Source of the DNA: SVKR01 sp963649145
GTDB taxonomy: Bacteria > Bacillota > Clostridia > Oscillospirales > Oscillospiraceae
Direction: 5' to 3'
Length of the DNA stretch: 47,809 nt
Assembly (NCBI GenBank): GCA_963649145.1
Contig: CAVJGI010000004.1
Coordinates: forward strand, 1 to 47,809
The notes beneath the pieces were generated by a model. It had not been told where the DNA came from. It did not search any database and saw nothing but the letters and a program-made list of their open reading frames with translations. Positions 8,001 to 17,608 of the stretch are shown here, piece after piece. Every line of letters starts with the position of its first letter. Positions within the stretch are counted from its first letter, which is position 1. The translations under genes were made by a program, and so were the position numbers.

Positions 8001-11000
8001 GCGCAGCGGGGCTTCCTCGGTGCTGTTCTCCGGGTTTTCCTCGTCCTTCACGCCCCACGTTGCCGCGTCGCTGAAGGTCCATTCGCCGGTCGCGGCGGTG
8101 TCCGCCGGGTCGACCTTGCTGTCGTCCTTGTTGTAGAACTCGAAGGACTCGTTGTCCTTATAGATGTCGATGCCGTCTTCGGAATCCGTGACCTCGAAGG
8201 CGATGGCGACGAGGGAGTTGGTCGCCGTGTCATAGACGTTGATGATGCCCGTGCCGGTGCTGGACGGCGTGATGGAGACGACGCCGCTGACCTTGCCGCC
8301 GGAGGCGGAGCTCTGCTTGAAGTTCAGGATGCCGATGTTCTGACCGTCGGCGTCGTTGGCGTCGCGGGTCTCCTCGACCGTGATGCTCGGCTTGGTGCCG
8401 CGGGAGCTGACCGCGGAGAGCGGGATGAGCGTCGTGGTGCCGAGCGGGATGACGATGCGGGACGCGGCGGTGAACTGCGTCACGGCACCGGTGGACGCCG
8501 CGGCGGTGTTGTTCGCCGTGTAATACTCGTTGTGCGCCGACTGGGTGACATAGGTCGTCACATTGGCGTTGTCGCGGTCGCTGAACAGCTCGACGCGCAG
8601 CTCAAGCCCCTTGGCCTCGCCCGCGGCGTAAGCCTTGCTGGGCACGGTGAGCGTGCCGTGGACAAGTCGGCCGTTGCCGGTCTGGATGCGGTCGCTGTTG
8701 TCCGTGCCGTAGAGCCGGAGGATGCCGAGGCGCAGCTCGTCGTCGCTGCTCGCCGCCTGCGTTGCAAACTCGCTCAGGTTCTTCTCCGGGTCGACCGTCA
8801 GCTTCGAGGCGCTCAGGTCGAGCGCGGTATAGCTGCGGTTTCCGTTGGAGTCCTCGCCGTCGGCGTAAGAGATCTGGGCGAAGACGCCCTCGGCGTCCGC
8901 ACTGCCGCGGTTTGCCGCGATGAAGGAGAACTCATAGCTCGTGGTGCTGCCGTCGGCAGAGACGGTCGGGTTCGTCAGCGTGAGCTGCTCGACGCCGAGG
9001 TCGGGCTTCTTCGACACGGTGAAGAGCACAAGCTCCTTGGACGCGCCGTCCGCCTCCGCGACGGTGAGGGTGAACGCCGTGCCGTCTTCAAGGTCCTTCT
9101 CCAGCGCCGGAGCGGTGCCGGAGAGGGCGACGGTCTGGCCCGGCTTGATGTTTTCCTTGATCTCGCTCTTCAGCAGCGTCTGGCCGCCCGCCGTCAGCGT
9201 GACGGTGACGGGACCCTTGGCGCTGTCATAGTAGAACGCCGTGTCGCCAACGTTGACGGCGCTGGCTTCGATCTGGAGCTTCGTGCCGGCGCTGAAGTCG
9301 GCGCGGACGAAGGAGATGGAGCCCTCGCCGAGCGCCTTTTCGCTGTGACCGTAGCGGATGGCGTAAATGCCCGCCGTGGTGTTCATCGTGCCGTTGGCGG
9401 TATAGGTGGGCGTGACGTTCCACTTTTTTGTGGAGCTGGAATAGCCCGCCTGAAGCGGCGTGGTGACGCCGCGGGTGAGGATCAGGAGATCGTCCGCGCT
9501 CGTGCCGAAGGAGGTCTGAAGCCCGCCGAGCGTGACGGACGTGCCGTTGCCGAGCTTGGTATCGAGGTCGGCGAGCGTGTTATAGATGTCCGTGCCGCTC
9601 TCGCCGAAGAGACCCTCGGCGCTCGTGGAGGTCAGGATGCCGCCGTTTTTGCCGGAGACGCCCCAGTAGGCAGCCTGCGTGAGCTCCTCGCTCCAACCGT
9701 TTCTGCTGCTCTGCTCATAGACGTCCATGCCGTTCATGGCGAGGATCACGCCGTCGCTCCAGCCCGCGGCGGGGTCGTAGGAGGCGAGGTAAATGGCGTT
9801 GTTCGTCGTGCCGGAGACGGCGCTGGTATAGACGGCGTAGAGGTGGCCGTTCTCGTCCGCGCCGATGCTGACCTCCAGCTTGCCGGAGACCTGACCGTTC
9901 GAGCCGGTGAAGAACGGGTAGATCGTGCCTGTCTTCTTCTCCGGGTCGGTGATGCTCTCCAGATCGGTATCCAGAATGACATAGGTCGTGCCGTTCATCT
10001 CGAAGAGCAGGAAGTCGTGCTGATTTTCGCCGGAGAAGGTCTTGAAGGTCTCCGCTTCGCCCTTGAGGATGCTCGCGTCGATCTCGCCGGAGAGGAAGCT
10101 GAGGTTGGAGAAATAGGGGCTCTCAAAGGTCTCGGTGCGCGCGCCGGCTGCGGTGTAGATGCCGTCGAGCGCCGTGTTCTGGTCATAGCTGCGGATGATG
10201 CGGAGGACATAGTTGCCGCTCCACTGGATCTCGCCGCTGTCGTCGACCGTCACGCGGTTGACGCAGAGACGCTCCTGCGTGAAGTGCTCGGTGTATTTGC
10301 CGCTGCCGTCCTTTTCGTAAACATCCGTGCTCGTGGTGTAGACGACGTAGTAGACTTCGCCGATCTTCTGCACCTCGATATTGCTGACGGTGTTGCCCGC
10401 GGCAAGGGTGTTTGTCGCGGTCTTCCACTCATCGCCGACCTTGATCTTCGCGGTCAGCGCGGTCTTGGTGCCGTAGACATCCAGCGTGGACTTCTTGGTC
10501 TGGAGCAGGAAGTCGCGGTAGTTGGCGTCCGCACCCGTGTCGGTCAGGTACTGCTTATAGTACCCGTACTCCGTGCCGTCGTCCTCCGCGGCGGCGGAGG
10601 CATAGAACAGCGCGTCGCTGCCGACGATCGTCGGGACGAAGAGGTGCTTATCCTGCTTTGCGACGCTGACGGTCGGCTCGGAGAACGCCTTGTCGTTTTT
10701 GTAGACGATCTCCTCCTTGGTTTCGGTGCTGCTCTCGCCCGTCTTATCATCCTTGACGTCGACCTTCTTCGTCTGCGTCTCGGTCTCGAAGGACCACTCC
10801 GCGGTCTTCACCTCGGTGTTCTTCGCAGCGTTCGCGAGCCGCTGCTGCGCCCAAGCGTTGTAGCTGGAGAGGGCGGTGTAATAATCTTTCCACTTATTGT
10901 AGCTGTCAAGCTTGGCGAAGTGAGCGTACCACGCATCGTAGCTTGCCTTTGCCTCGTCATAAGCCGCCTTCGCGGGGCCATACGCAGCCTTGTCCGCGAC

Positions 11001-14000
11001 GGCTTTGTCGTAAGCAGCCTTAGCTTCGGTATAGCTGGTATAGTCCGTGCCCAGCGTGTACTTCTGATACTCGCCGTCCTCGGTCTCGGCATAGAGCAAC
11101 TTCTCGGCTTCATCCTCAAGCGCATTGTAGTCGTCTGCGCTGATCGGCTCGCCGTCGGCGGTGTAATACTCGCTCTCGACCGGTGCCTTGACCTCGTCCG
11201 GCGCGGTGGGCACGGCGATGGTGTTGTAGTTGTTTACGGTCATTTTCGTGCCGTCTTCAAGCTCGTAGAGCTCGACCGTGGGCTTGGCGGGTTCTTCAAT
11301 CTCGCCAAAGTTGTCCGCGGTCATGCCCGGATAGGCGGCAACCGTCGGCTCGTCTTCCTTGGTCTTTTCGTCCGTCTTGCTGACATAGCTCACCCACGCG
11401 GCGTGGACGGTGCTGGCGTCGCCGTTTTCTTCGGTCCAGACGTCGAAGTCAAGATCGCCGGTGCCGTCGTCGTTGAGGGCGATGTAGGGTGTCTTGCTCG
11501 TGCTGTCCGCGGGGTTCACAAGGCCGTAAGCCGTGCCGTTGTATGCGACCTCGCTCATGACGAGCATGGGCAGGTCCTCCGCCGCACCGGAGCTGCGGGA
11601 GACGGTGTAGACGATGAAGCTGCGGCCGCCGGCGCGGACGACCTTATAGTCCGTGCCGCTCAGCAGACCCTCGCCGAGGGCGAAGGCGTTGACATCGGAG
11701 CCGCCCTCGCTGGAAAGCTGGAACGGGACGCGCTCGTCCGTCGGGGCGATCGCCTGCGTGCTCATTTCCGCCGGGGTGTTGTCCTCCGGGGTGTAGAGCT
11801 TCTGGGTGCTATACGCCGTCGGCGGCGTGATGGTGACGCCGAGATAGCCCGGCTCGCTCGACTGGCCGACCCAGTCGTTCAGGAAGTGCCAGCCGTGGTC
11901 CCATCTGTCGCCGGGCGCCTTGCTGCCGTCATACTCGACGACATAGGTCGCGACGTCCAGCTCGAAAGTGAACACCAGCAGCACGACGCGCACGCCGAGA
12001 CCGATGGAGAACTCAAAGCTCTCCACGCTCGCGGGCTCATACTTGTTGTTGGTGCCGTCGTAATCCTCGTTATAGACGCCGAGCAGGAAGGTGGCCTCCA
12101 GACCGACCTTGGCGTAGAGCTCAAGCTTCAGCAGCTCCATGCCGATGCCCGCGCCGACCTCAAGGCCGAGGGACGGGGTGATCTCGATGCCCTTCCAGTA
12201 GACCTCGTTGCGGATGTTCTCGATGCGTGCGACATAGCTGATCGTGGACTCGTCGCCGACGACCGCCTCGTCATACTCCATCGGGCGCAGCCGGACCGTG
12301 ACGGTCTTGCCGAGCTCCATGCCGTCCTGCTTGCGCAGCACGACCTGCGTGTCGCTCTGGCCGTCGGAGGTCAGGAAGCCGGTGATGTAATCGCCGCCCG
12401 CGGCGGTGCCGTCGGCGTTCAGGACCTCGACGGAGACCTTGCCGTTGAAGCGGAGGTTGAACGCCTTCAACGTCGTCGTAAAGGTCCAGCCCGTCGCCGC
12501 GTCGAAGGCGGCTTTGGCTTCGTCGTAGGAACTGTAAGTATTCTTGTAATAGTATCCGCTCGGTCCGTCGACCGTGTAAGCCGCCTGCTCGCTCTCGCTC
12601 AGCAGACCGTATTGCAGCTCGCTCAGCAGATAATCGCGGCTGTCGAGGAACTCCGCCTTGGCTTCGACTTCGGTCTTGAAGCGCTTGGCGTTCCAGAAAT
12701 AGGCGTCGCTGCCCTCGATGCGCTGATAGTCGTTCTTTCCGTCCGTCAGGGCGTCAAACGCCGCCTTGTTGATGACGGCAGTGCTCGTGCCGGGGGCGTG
12801 GATATAGGTGAGCTTGATGCGCTTGCCCTCGTCGTCGCTGCCCTTGGCGTCGAGAACGGCGGTCTTCTCCTCCACCGCCTCGCGGATGACGCCGAGACCG
12901 GTCGTCGCCTCGATGCCGGCGGTGAACTCCATGTAGAAGTAGACGATCGGGCAGACGGTCAGACGCGCCTGCACGCGGATGGAGAACTCCGCGGAGCAGG
13001 AGATGGTCATGCCCTCGAAATAGAAGCCGTTGTCCAGCGGGTTATACTCGAACATAAACGCGATGGACATCGAGAACTCCACGCCCATGCTCTTGGAGCT
13101 GAAGTCGGAGCCGTCCGGCTTGTAGCCGCCGGACTTGGCGGACTTGTAGGAATCGCTCGCCTTGCGGTAATCGTCGTCGCCGCCGAAGTTGCTGCTGTCG
13201 AAGAAGTCCTTGAACTGGGTCCAAGACTCCTTGTTGGCGTCGCCGATGCCCTTCTTGCCCTCGTCCTTGTCCACTTCGCCGAGGGGCACGCCGATGGCGA
13301 AGCCGACCTGATTGCCGTCAAGGATGATGGTGACGGCGTCCGTCAGGGCGATCTCCGTGCCGCCGAGGTCGATGCCGAGGTCGACGTTGAACTCGCTCAT
13401 CTCGCTGCCGGACTGGTCCATGTTGATGTCCGTCTTGCCGCCTTCACTGTCCTTCGGGTTCTTGACTTCCTTCAGATAGGAGGCGTCCGGCGTGGTGGAA
13501 ACGCCGCCGAGGGTGACGCTGTCGGGCTTCACGTAATAGTCGCCGTAAGCGCCGGGGTTGACGTTTTTCTGAATGACGTCGGTCGTGAGCTGGGTGGCCT
13601 CGGTGTCCTCGCCGAGCACGCGGCCCTGCTCCTGCGTCACGAGGGCGAAGGTGGTGCTGCCGGTGAAGGAGCCGAGATAGGCGTTCACCTTGTCGCGGTC
13701 GGCTTTGGTTTCATAGCCGAGCTCGCCGTTTTCCAGCTTGTAGCCGGACGTGATCTCCGTCACGCCCGCAACGGAGTTTTCGATGGTGATGGGCGTCGGC
13801 GCGGCGTACTCGTAGAGCAGCGCGCCCTTGAAGGCGGGCGTCCACTCATAAGCCGTTCCAGCCGCGTTCAGCTGCGCCGGAGCGGTGTCGCCGCCGAGGG
13901 GGATATCCACGGTGGACTTCTTCGCCGCCTCCTCCATATACATCGGGTGGTCGTCGGCGGAGTAATCGTAATCGCCGTTCGCCGCATAGCGCGTCATACC

Positions 14001-17000
14001 GCTGATGAGGTAGCGGTACTGGCGCTGCTCGACCGTGGACTTCGAGTAAGCCGGGGAATCCGCGTTCAGCGCGGTGATGAACGCGGGCATGACCTGCGCG
14101 CGCTCATCCTTGCTCGCGCCCTGCGGGACGGAGAGGCAGCGAGGGATCATCGTGTAGCAGACCTTCAGGAAAAACTGGCAGTATTTGCCCGCCTTGTCGC
14201 TCCACTGCGGCGCGAAGATGGTCTCGTTATACTCGCCCGCGTCGATATAGCCGTAAAACTCATCGCCCGCGGCGGCGTCGAGGATGAAGTTTCCGGCTTC
14301 GTTGAAGTAGCCGTCGATCTGTCCGTTGCCGTTGGCGTCCCAGTAAACGCCGATCCACGAGATGCTGGTCTTCATGGCGTTCAGCGCGTTCTGGTAGTTT
14401 TCATGGTAATAGTAAACGGTCATCTTGCCCGAAAGATCGCTTTCGCGCAGATAGATGGTCGCGTCGCCGGGGTAAGCGCGTCCGTTCACGAGCAACAGGT
14501 CCTTGATGGAAAGCCCGAAGTTGACCCACTGGATGTTCGTCGCGCTGAAGGAGAGCGTCGAGCCGCTGTCGCTCAGGCCGGACTTGCTCAGCGTGGTCTC
14601 CTGAAGCACGGTGGTGTAATCCTCCGTGCTGAAGGTGCTGTAGCCGTAAGTAATGTTGGCGCTCGCGCCGGTGATGAAGCCGTGGTCGCTGTCCTCGCCG
14701 TAGCCGGTCAGGACGGCGTTGACGTCGTTCAGCACCGCGCCGGAGCTGTTGCGCGGGAGCGAGGGGGTCAGGTCGACCTCGACCGTGGACGTGCGGGCAT
14801 AGACGACGCGGAACTTATACTGCGCCGTGAGATCGTCCGCCGTCAGGCTGTCCGTCCCGCCGACGAGCCGGAGAGTCGCCTCCCGCTTGCTCGCGTCGAC
14901 GCTCTTGATAAACTTGTCGAACTTCGTCCAGCTTGCACCGTTGTCCGTGCTCCGGTACACGACGACGTCGGAGAGATAGTAGCCCGCGGGAGCGCTGCCC
15001 GCCGTGAGGCGGACCGTGGAGCCGACGTAGAGGGTGTTGCTGCCCTGCACGCCGCCGGTCACCAGCTCCACCAGCGGAACGAAGCTGGCGTAGTCGCTGA
15101 GGACCGTGCCGCCGTTCGGCGCGGTGTTTTCGTCGTTCGGGGTGGTGAACTCCACCTTGAAAGCGCTGTCCGCGAAGGTGCGGCGCGTCAGGATGAGGTT
15201 GTTGACCGCGAGCATGGTCTGGTCGTTGAGGTCGTCGTTTTCATGCTCGGTGTGGCCGTTGTCGAAGGCATAGTGCATCTCGATCTTGACCGTCACGTTC
15301 GTGGCGTTGAGCGCGAAGGAGCCGGTGTGGAACGAGGTGAAGGGGTTGGAATAGTTGCTCCAGTCGTCGGTGGAGCGGATCTTCCAGTTTTTATCCAGCG
15401 GGCCCTTACCGGAGCGCGCGGAGTTCTGCGGCGTTTTCAGAAGCGTGCCGCCCTGAATGATCTGGAGGTTGGGCTTGGTATAGGAATAGTCATAGTGACC
15501 GCCATGCAGATAAGCGGTGTCGTGCGCCGTATCCGCGCGGACCGAGGACTGGAACTGGTTGAACATCTGGCCGGCGTAAGCGCCGTTCGCGCCGGCGCCG
15601 ACGGCGGCGTTCTCCCACGCATTGAAGGTGGCGTCGGTGGAGTCCTTGCTCGCGAGCGCGATGCCGAACGGGACCGTGTATTTGCTGCCGCTGCCGAGCT
15701 TTCCGGTCGTCTCGCCCTGCCCAAGCAGGCTGGTCTCCCGCCAGTTGCCGACGCTCCACCAGCTCTTGTTCGATGCGAGGTCGATATTATTTCCCCAAGC
15801 GTTGTTCGCCGGGTTCTTGAACAGAATGGTCGCGACGTTGCCGGCGTAGACCTGCGTGGTCATCCCGTCGGGGTCTTCAAAGCGCAGCTCGGAGTAGACG
15901 GGCTCATATTCCTCGATCTCCTGCGTCTCGCCGCTGACGACCGTCTCGCCGGAGTCGGCGGAGGACGCTGCGCTGGCGCTCTCGTTCACGGAGCCGGAGA
16001 GGTCCACGGCATCCGGGTCATAGAGGCGGGACGCGGTGTTCTCTCCCGTGCCGGTGCCGGAGTTCGTGAGCTCCACGGCGGCGCGGGAGATGTCCAGCTC
16101 GCAGCCGTCGTCGCCCTGAAGCTCGCTGAGCTCAATATAGAAGCGGAGCGCATCCTCGCTCGCTTCGCCGTCGTCGATGAGCTCCACGCGCACGGGCAGC
16201 TCGTCGATGCCGCCGTAAAAGAGCAGCGTGCCCTCGGTATAGGCGTAGTCCGTCCCGGCGACGGCGGTGTCGTCCGCGGTCGCGTATTTGACGGTCACGG
16301 GGCGGCTCGTGCCGCCGACGCGGCGGAGCATCACCGTGGCATAGCCCTCCGCCTTATCCGCCTCGACAAGCTCCGCGGTGAAGCCCAGCGTGCTCGGTTC
16401 GGGATCGTTCGTGTCCTCGATGCGCAGCAGCAGCGTGGACGCGGAATCGAGCACCTCGCCGCCGTCGCAGCCGACGATGGTGAAGGTCGCCGCCTCCGCA
16501 GCCTCGGCGAGTTCGTCGGTGAGCGCATCGACGTGGAGCTCCTTGACCCACTCGCCGTCCGCGAACACGAGCTCAAAGAGCCACGCGCTGTAGGGGTCCT
16601 CGCCCTCGGCGTCGAGCGCCAGCGGGGTGTAGACCGGCTCGGCGTTTAAGTCGATGTCCTCCGGCATCGGCTCAAGCTCCTCCTCCGCCGCGCGGACATA
16701 TTCCGTGCCGCGCAGGGAGTCCGTGCAGTAGCGCACACCGTCCGCGACGTAAACACAGCGGTAATCGAAGCGCTCGTCCAGCGCCTCGGCGTCCGCGGGC
16801 AGAGACGCGGAATCCGCGCCGTCCAGATCGTTCCAGACGCCGCCGTTTTCGCTGACCTGCCATGCGTAGCTCTCCGCGTTTTCCACGTCCACGGAGAGCG
16901 TCCAGCCGTCCTCGCCCTCACTGGCGGTAACGGCGGCGTCGGTCTCCTGCGGATCGGGCTCCTTGCCGACGGGCTGATACTTTGCCGCCGGCTGCGGCTC

Positions 17001-17402
17001 CTCCACGCTCACGACCGCGTCCGCGGCGCTGATGGCGAAGTCGTAGATCGCGTCGCCGTTCTCGTCCTGCGTCACGGAGGGCTGATATTTAATGTAAGCC
17101 GTGGCGCGCCCGGCGGTGCCGCCGAGACGGTAGACCTTGATAATTCCGTTCTCGCCCTCTTTCACGGCGAGACCGGACTTTTCAAAGGCAAACGCGCCGT
17201 ATGGGAAGGTCTCCTCCCAGCTCTCGTCCGGCGTGGTGACGTTGCCGTCGCCGTCGGTGAGGGTGATCTCCTCCTCCGACTGCGAAGCCGTTTTCGAACC
17301 CTCCACCATATAGGCGAAGGCGTTGCCGGACGCTTCAAAAAGCATCAGGAACGCGAGAGCAAGGCTCAAAAGCTTGCTCAGGGAACGCTTCATCTTGTCC
17401 AT
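5016..17402 (-). CDS. Giant exported SLH-domain surface protein (4128 residues)
   Basis: One uninterrupted reading frame encodes 4128 residues. The ATG at 17402 (M-D-K-M-K-R-S-L) has AGGAGG upstream and opens a signal peptide ending near A-F-A-Y. From the N-terminus there is an Ig-like stretch at about 165-225 and a Calx-beta-like domain at about 335-440 (D-T-A-V-A-G-T-D-Y). A very long region of unrecognised, probably beta-rich, repeats follows. Helical Ala/Lys/Tyr-rich segments lie at about 2120-2190 and 3750-3800, and three SLH domains at about 3940-4128. The SLH end would bind cell-wall polymer and display the rest outside the cell, as an adhesin or S-layer-associated fibre. No enzymatic motif was recognised. 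A 147-nt leader and its own promoter precede it. The codons TTA, CTA and TCA are absent over almost the whole gene. Confidence 0.93.
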   Translation of the reverse strand: MDKMKRSLSKLLSLALAFLMLFEASGNAFAYMVEGSKTASQSEEEITLTDGDGNVTTPDESWEETFPYGAFAFEKSGLAVKEGENGIIKVYRLGGTAGRATAYIKYQPSVTQDENGDAIYDFAISAADAVVSVEEPQPAAKYQPVGKEPDPQETDAAVTASEGEDGWTLSVDVENAESYAWQVSENGGVWNDLDGADSASLPADAEALDERFDYRCVYVADGVRYCTDSLRGTEYVRAAEEELEPMPEDIDLNAEPVYTPLALDAEGEDPYSAWLFELVFADGEWVKELHVDALTDELAEAAEAATFTIVGCDGGEVLDSASTLLLRIEDTNDPEPSTLGFTAELVEADKAEGYATVMLRRVGGTSRPVTVKYATADDTAVAGTDYAYTEGTLLFYGGIDELPVRVELIDDGEASEDALRFYIELSELQGDDGCELDISRAAVELTNSGTGTGENTASRLYDPDAVDLSGSVNESASAASSADSGETVVSGETQEIEEYEPVYSELRFEDPDGMTTQVYAGNVATILFKNPANNAWGNNIDLASNKSWWSVGNWRETSLLGQGETTGKLGSGSKYTVPFGIALASKDSTDATFNAWENAAVGAGANGAYAGQMFNQFQSSVRADTAHDTAYLHGGHYDYSYTKPNLQIIQGGTLLKTPQNSARSGKGPLDKNWKIRSTDDWSNYSNPFTSFHTGSFALNATNVTVKIEMHYAFDNGHTEHENDDLNDQTMLAVNNLILTRRTFADSAFKVEFTTPNDENTAPNGGTVLSDYASFVPLVELVTGGVQGSNTLYVGSTVRLTAGSAPAGYYLSDVVVYRSTDNGASWTKFDKFIKSVDASKREATLRLVGGTDSLTADDLTAQYKFRVVYARTSTVEVDLTPSLPRNSSGAVLNDVNAVLTGYGEDSDHGFITGASANITYGYSTFSTEDYTTVLQETTLSKSGLSDSGSTLSFSATNIQWVNFGLSIKDLLLVNGRAYPGDATIYLRESDLSGKMTVYYYHENYQNALNAMKTSISWIGVYWDANGNGQIDGYFNEAGNFILDAAAGDEFYGYIDAGEYNETIFAPQWSDKAGKYCQFFLKVCYTMIPRCLSVPQGASKDERAQVMPAFITALNADSPAYSKSTVEQRQYRYLISGMTRYAANGDYDYSADDHPMYMEEAAKKSTVDIPLGGDTAPAQLNAAGTAYEWTPAFKGALLYEYAAPTPITIENSVAGVTEITSGYKLENGELGYETKADRDKVNAYLGSFTGSTTFALVTQEQGRVLGEDTEATQLTTDVIQKNVNPGAYGDYYVKPDSVTLGGVSTTPDASYLKEVKNPKDSEGGKTDINMDQSGSEMSEFNVDLGIDLGGTEIALTDAVTIILDGNQVGFAIGVPLGEVDKDEGKKGIGDANKESWTQFKDFFDSSNFGGDDDYRKASDSYKSAKSGGYKPDGSDFSSKSMGVEFSMSIAFMFEYNPLDNGFYFEGMTISCSAEFSIRVQARLTVCPIVYFYMEFTAGIEATTGLGVIREAVEEKTAVLDAKGSDDEGKRIKLTYIHAPGTSTAVINKAAFDALTDGKNDYQRIEGSDAYFWNAKRFKTEVEAKAEFLDSRDYLLSELQYGLLSESEQAAYTVDGPSGYYYKNTYSSYDEAKAAFDAATGWTFTTTLKAFNLRFNGKVSVEVLNADGTAAGGDYITGFLTSDGQSDTQVVLRKQDGMELGKTVTVRLRPMEYDEAVVGDESTISYVARIENIRNEVYWKGIEITPSLGLEVGAGIGMELLKLELYAKVGLEATFLLGVYNEDYDGTNNKYEPASVESFEFSIGLGVRVVLLVFTFELDVATYVVEYDGSKAPGDRWDHGWHFLNDWVGQSSEPGYLGVTITPPTAYSTQKLYTPEDNTPAEMSTQAIAPTDERVPFQLSSEGGSDVNAFALGEGLLSGTDYKVVRAGGRSFIVYTVSRSSGAAEDLPMLVMSEVAYNGTAYGLVNPADSTSKTPYIALNDDGTGDLDFDVWTEENGDASTVHAAWVSYVSKTDEKTKEDEPTVAAYPGMTADNFGEIEEPAKPTVELYELEDGTKMTVNNYNTIAVPTAPDEVKAPVESEYYTADGEPISADDYNALEDEAEKLLYAETEDGEYQKYTLGTDYTSYTEAKAAYDKAVADKAAYGPAKAAYDEAKASYDAWYAHFAKLDSYNKWKDYYTALSSYNAWAQQRLANAAKNTEVKTAEWSFETETQTKKVDVKDDKTGESSTETKEEIVYKNDKAFSEPTVSVAKQDKHLFVPTIVGSDALFYASAAAEDDGTEYGYYKQYLTDTGADANYRDFLLQTKKSTLDVYGTKTALTAKIKVGDEWKTATNTLAAGNTVSNIEVQKIGEVYYVVYTTSTDVYEKDGSGKYTEHFTQERLCVNRVTVDDSGEIQWSGNYVLRIIRSYDQNTALDGIYTAAGARTETFESPYFSNLSFLSGEIDASILKGEAETFKTFSGENQHDFLLFEMNGTTYVILDTDLESITDPEKKTGTIYPFFTGSNGQVSGKLEVSIGADENGHLYAVYTSAVSGTTNNAIYLASYDPAAGWSDGVILAMNGMDVYEQSSRNGWSEELTQAAYWGVSGKNGGILTSTSAEGLFGESGTDIYNTLADLDTKLGNGTSVTLGGLQTSFGTSADDLLILTRGVTTPLQAGYSSSTKKWNVTPTYTANGTMNTTAGIYAIRYGHSEKALGEGSISFVRADFSAGTKLQIEASAVNVGDTAFYYDSAKGPVTVTLTAGGQTLLKSEIKENIKPGQTVALSGTAPALEKDLEDGTAFTLTVAEADGASKELVLFTVSKKPDLGVEQLTLTNPTVSADGSTTSYEFSFIAANRGSADAEGVFAQISYADGEDSNGNRSYTALDLSASKLTVDPEKNLSEFATQAASSDDELRLGILRLYGTDNSDRIQTGNGRLVHGTLTVPSKAYAAGEAKGLELRVELFSDRDNANVTTYVTQSAHNEYYTANNTAAASTGAVTQFTAASRIVIPLGTTTLIPLSAVSSRGTKPSITVEETRDANDADGQNIGILNFKQSSASGGKVSGVVSITPSSTGTGIINVYDTATNSLVAIAFEVTDSEDGIDIYKDNESFEFYNKDDSKVDPADTAATGEWTFSDAATWGVKDEENPENSTEEAPLRNNLSYGKSGAYFRFSSVAESIDLYFSGTITVSTTHPNVADATYTGTGGNQSVRIGLGENEHLDAQTVTIRVTGAEAAAFDRLVEHYPGNVVPLPSFDREAPNLYWSRSFPATASIASGSGTAVALKLYGLDDGGVSYIEINGARYTANDASVAQLDPDGRLLCYTFDDITANGTYNVAVADTSGNITRETLIIDWFNNNASGDPGTVTAPALTAGFYVGDDKLSDTIVGSAQIDNLKLNVTPTDAEVYFLDEEKGEFVPVDLNEGSCSVGKNGIYWVRVIRNTKNNNEDGEDGNEIFSSIFLCMRQIDEEIPVASLALTTGGLAWSAAKSGLSAAVIKDVTINGYRVNGTDKGLKLSGIFETTYSGPYAIVATDTAGNTNGETDITLTLPVSIANIRELTVYGAWNADKNNGKVFLNLTGVTGGTWDSTLSKTDEGVYKAKYEAALVSADTALDAITDWTPLDENGNMTHTFENLELGSYKLVVRDAGKTDTGRYAVKTIEVTWEAIEAELAAALASYASAEDGVIGVTVTNGRADYYEFAVLPAPADWDGKDVSIAYFLSAATEENPLVWLPADNVSVSSYVRTLDGLAPASYLVAVRGLYGATEEDIAALKSLGRDLSEAQKALKLATAPDAEQRAKLEKAVEEAQAAYDAKAKELTAKSEALYGTDTTAEYWQRALVQSISLGFYDTSSVKSAGTNENGSTIIELKPGKKLTSTDSSKIYKENRENSVLLRRGSENVYLPAGTLTPGFDVNRILIDSSAAADGMVVQYTDTDGNVSFVPFCLVSADRVSYFVLGPGDYELVPASCEFTDIAGLWGEDSIRFAAHCGLLSGVGNDLFAPRGTMTRAMFVTVLWRIAGCPAAESESAFTDLTADWYRASVAWGAETVVVKGLSDTEFGPNYPVTREQMCVLLCRFAEYLGLNIGSAGSAAFSDAGDISAWAMDAIGVCAGNGLILGVGDNRFAPEDTAKRMEVSALFTRFITQMVEKYAPAAE

Positions 17403-17481
17403 GTCAGCATGTTCCTCCTTGCTGTGCAAAATCTAACGCCATAACCATAGCACAAATCTGAGCGCGCGGCACACGACCTGC

Positions 17482-17501
17482 CCGAAATGTATGGATTTCG
17501 G
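17482..17501. promoter_or_regulatory. Inverted repeat in the 5' leader of the giant SLH gene
   Basis: CCGAAAT and ATTTCGG form perfect 7-bp arms around GTATGG. The site lies about 50 nt inside the predicted transcript and 80 nt before the start codon, so it may be a repressor operator or an RNA hairpin. Its protein partner is unknown. Confidence 0.4.
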
Positions 17502-17555
17502 ACCTGAAATGTTCCGCCGCTCACCCTGCTTGGGCGATGGATTATCTTACATAAC

Positions 17556-17584
17556 ATTATAATGCAAGTAACAAAAAATGACAA
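17556..17584 (-). promoter_or_regulatory. Promoter of the giant SLH gene
   Basis: On the minus strand TTGTCA (17584-17579) and TATAAT (17561-17556) are separated by exactly 17 bp, a near-consensus housekeeping promoter. Transcription should begin near 17549, giving an unusually long leader of about 147 nt. The promoter is back to back with that of the lexA-like operon. Confidence 0.75.
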
Positions 17585-17608
17585 CGGGCAAATGTGTAAA
17601 TTTCCCTC

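Noticed and set aside
5004..16649. A 3881-codon open frame on the plus strand opposite the giant SLH gene
   Set aside because: It is codon-aligned with the real gene and follows from its lack of TTA, CTA and TCA codons. The translated product is rich in R, A, V, D and G with no signal peptide or recognisable domain, while the minus-strand product has a signal peptide and SLH domains.
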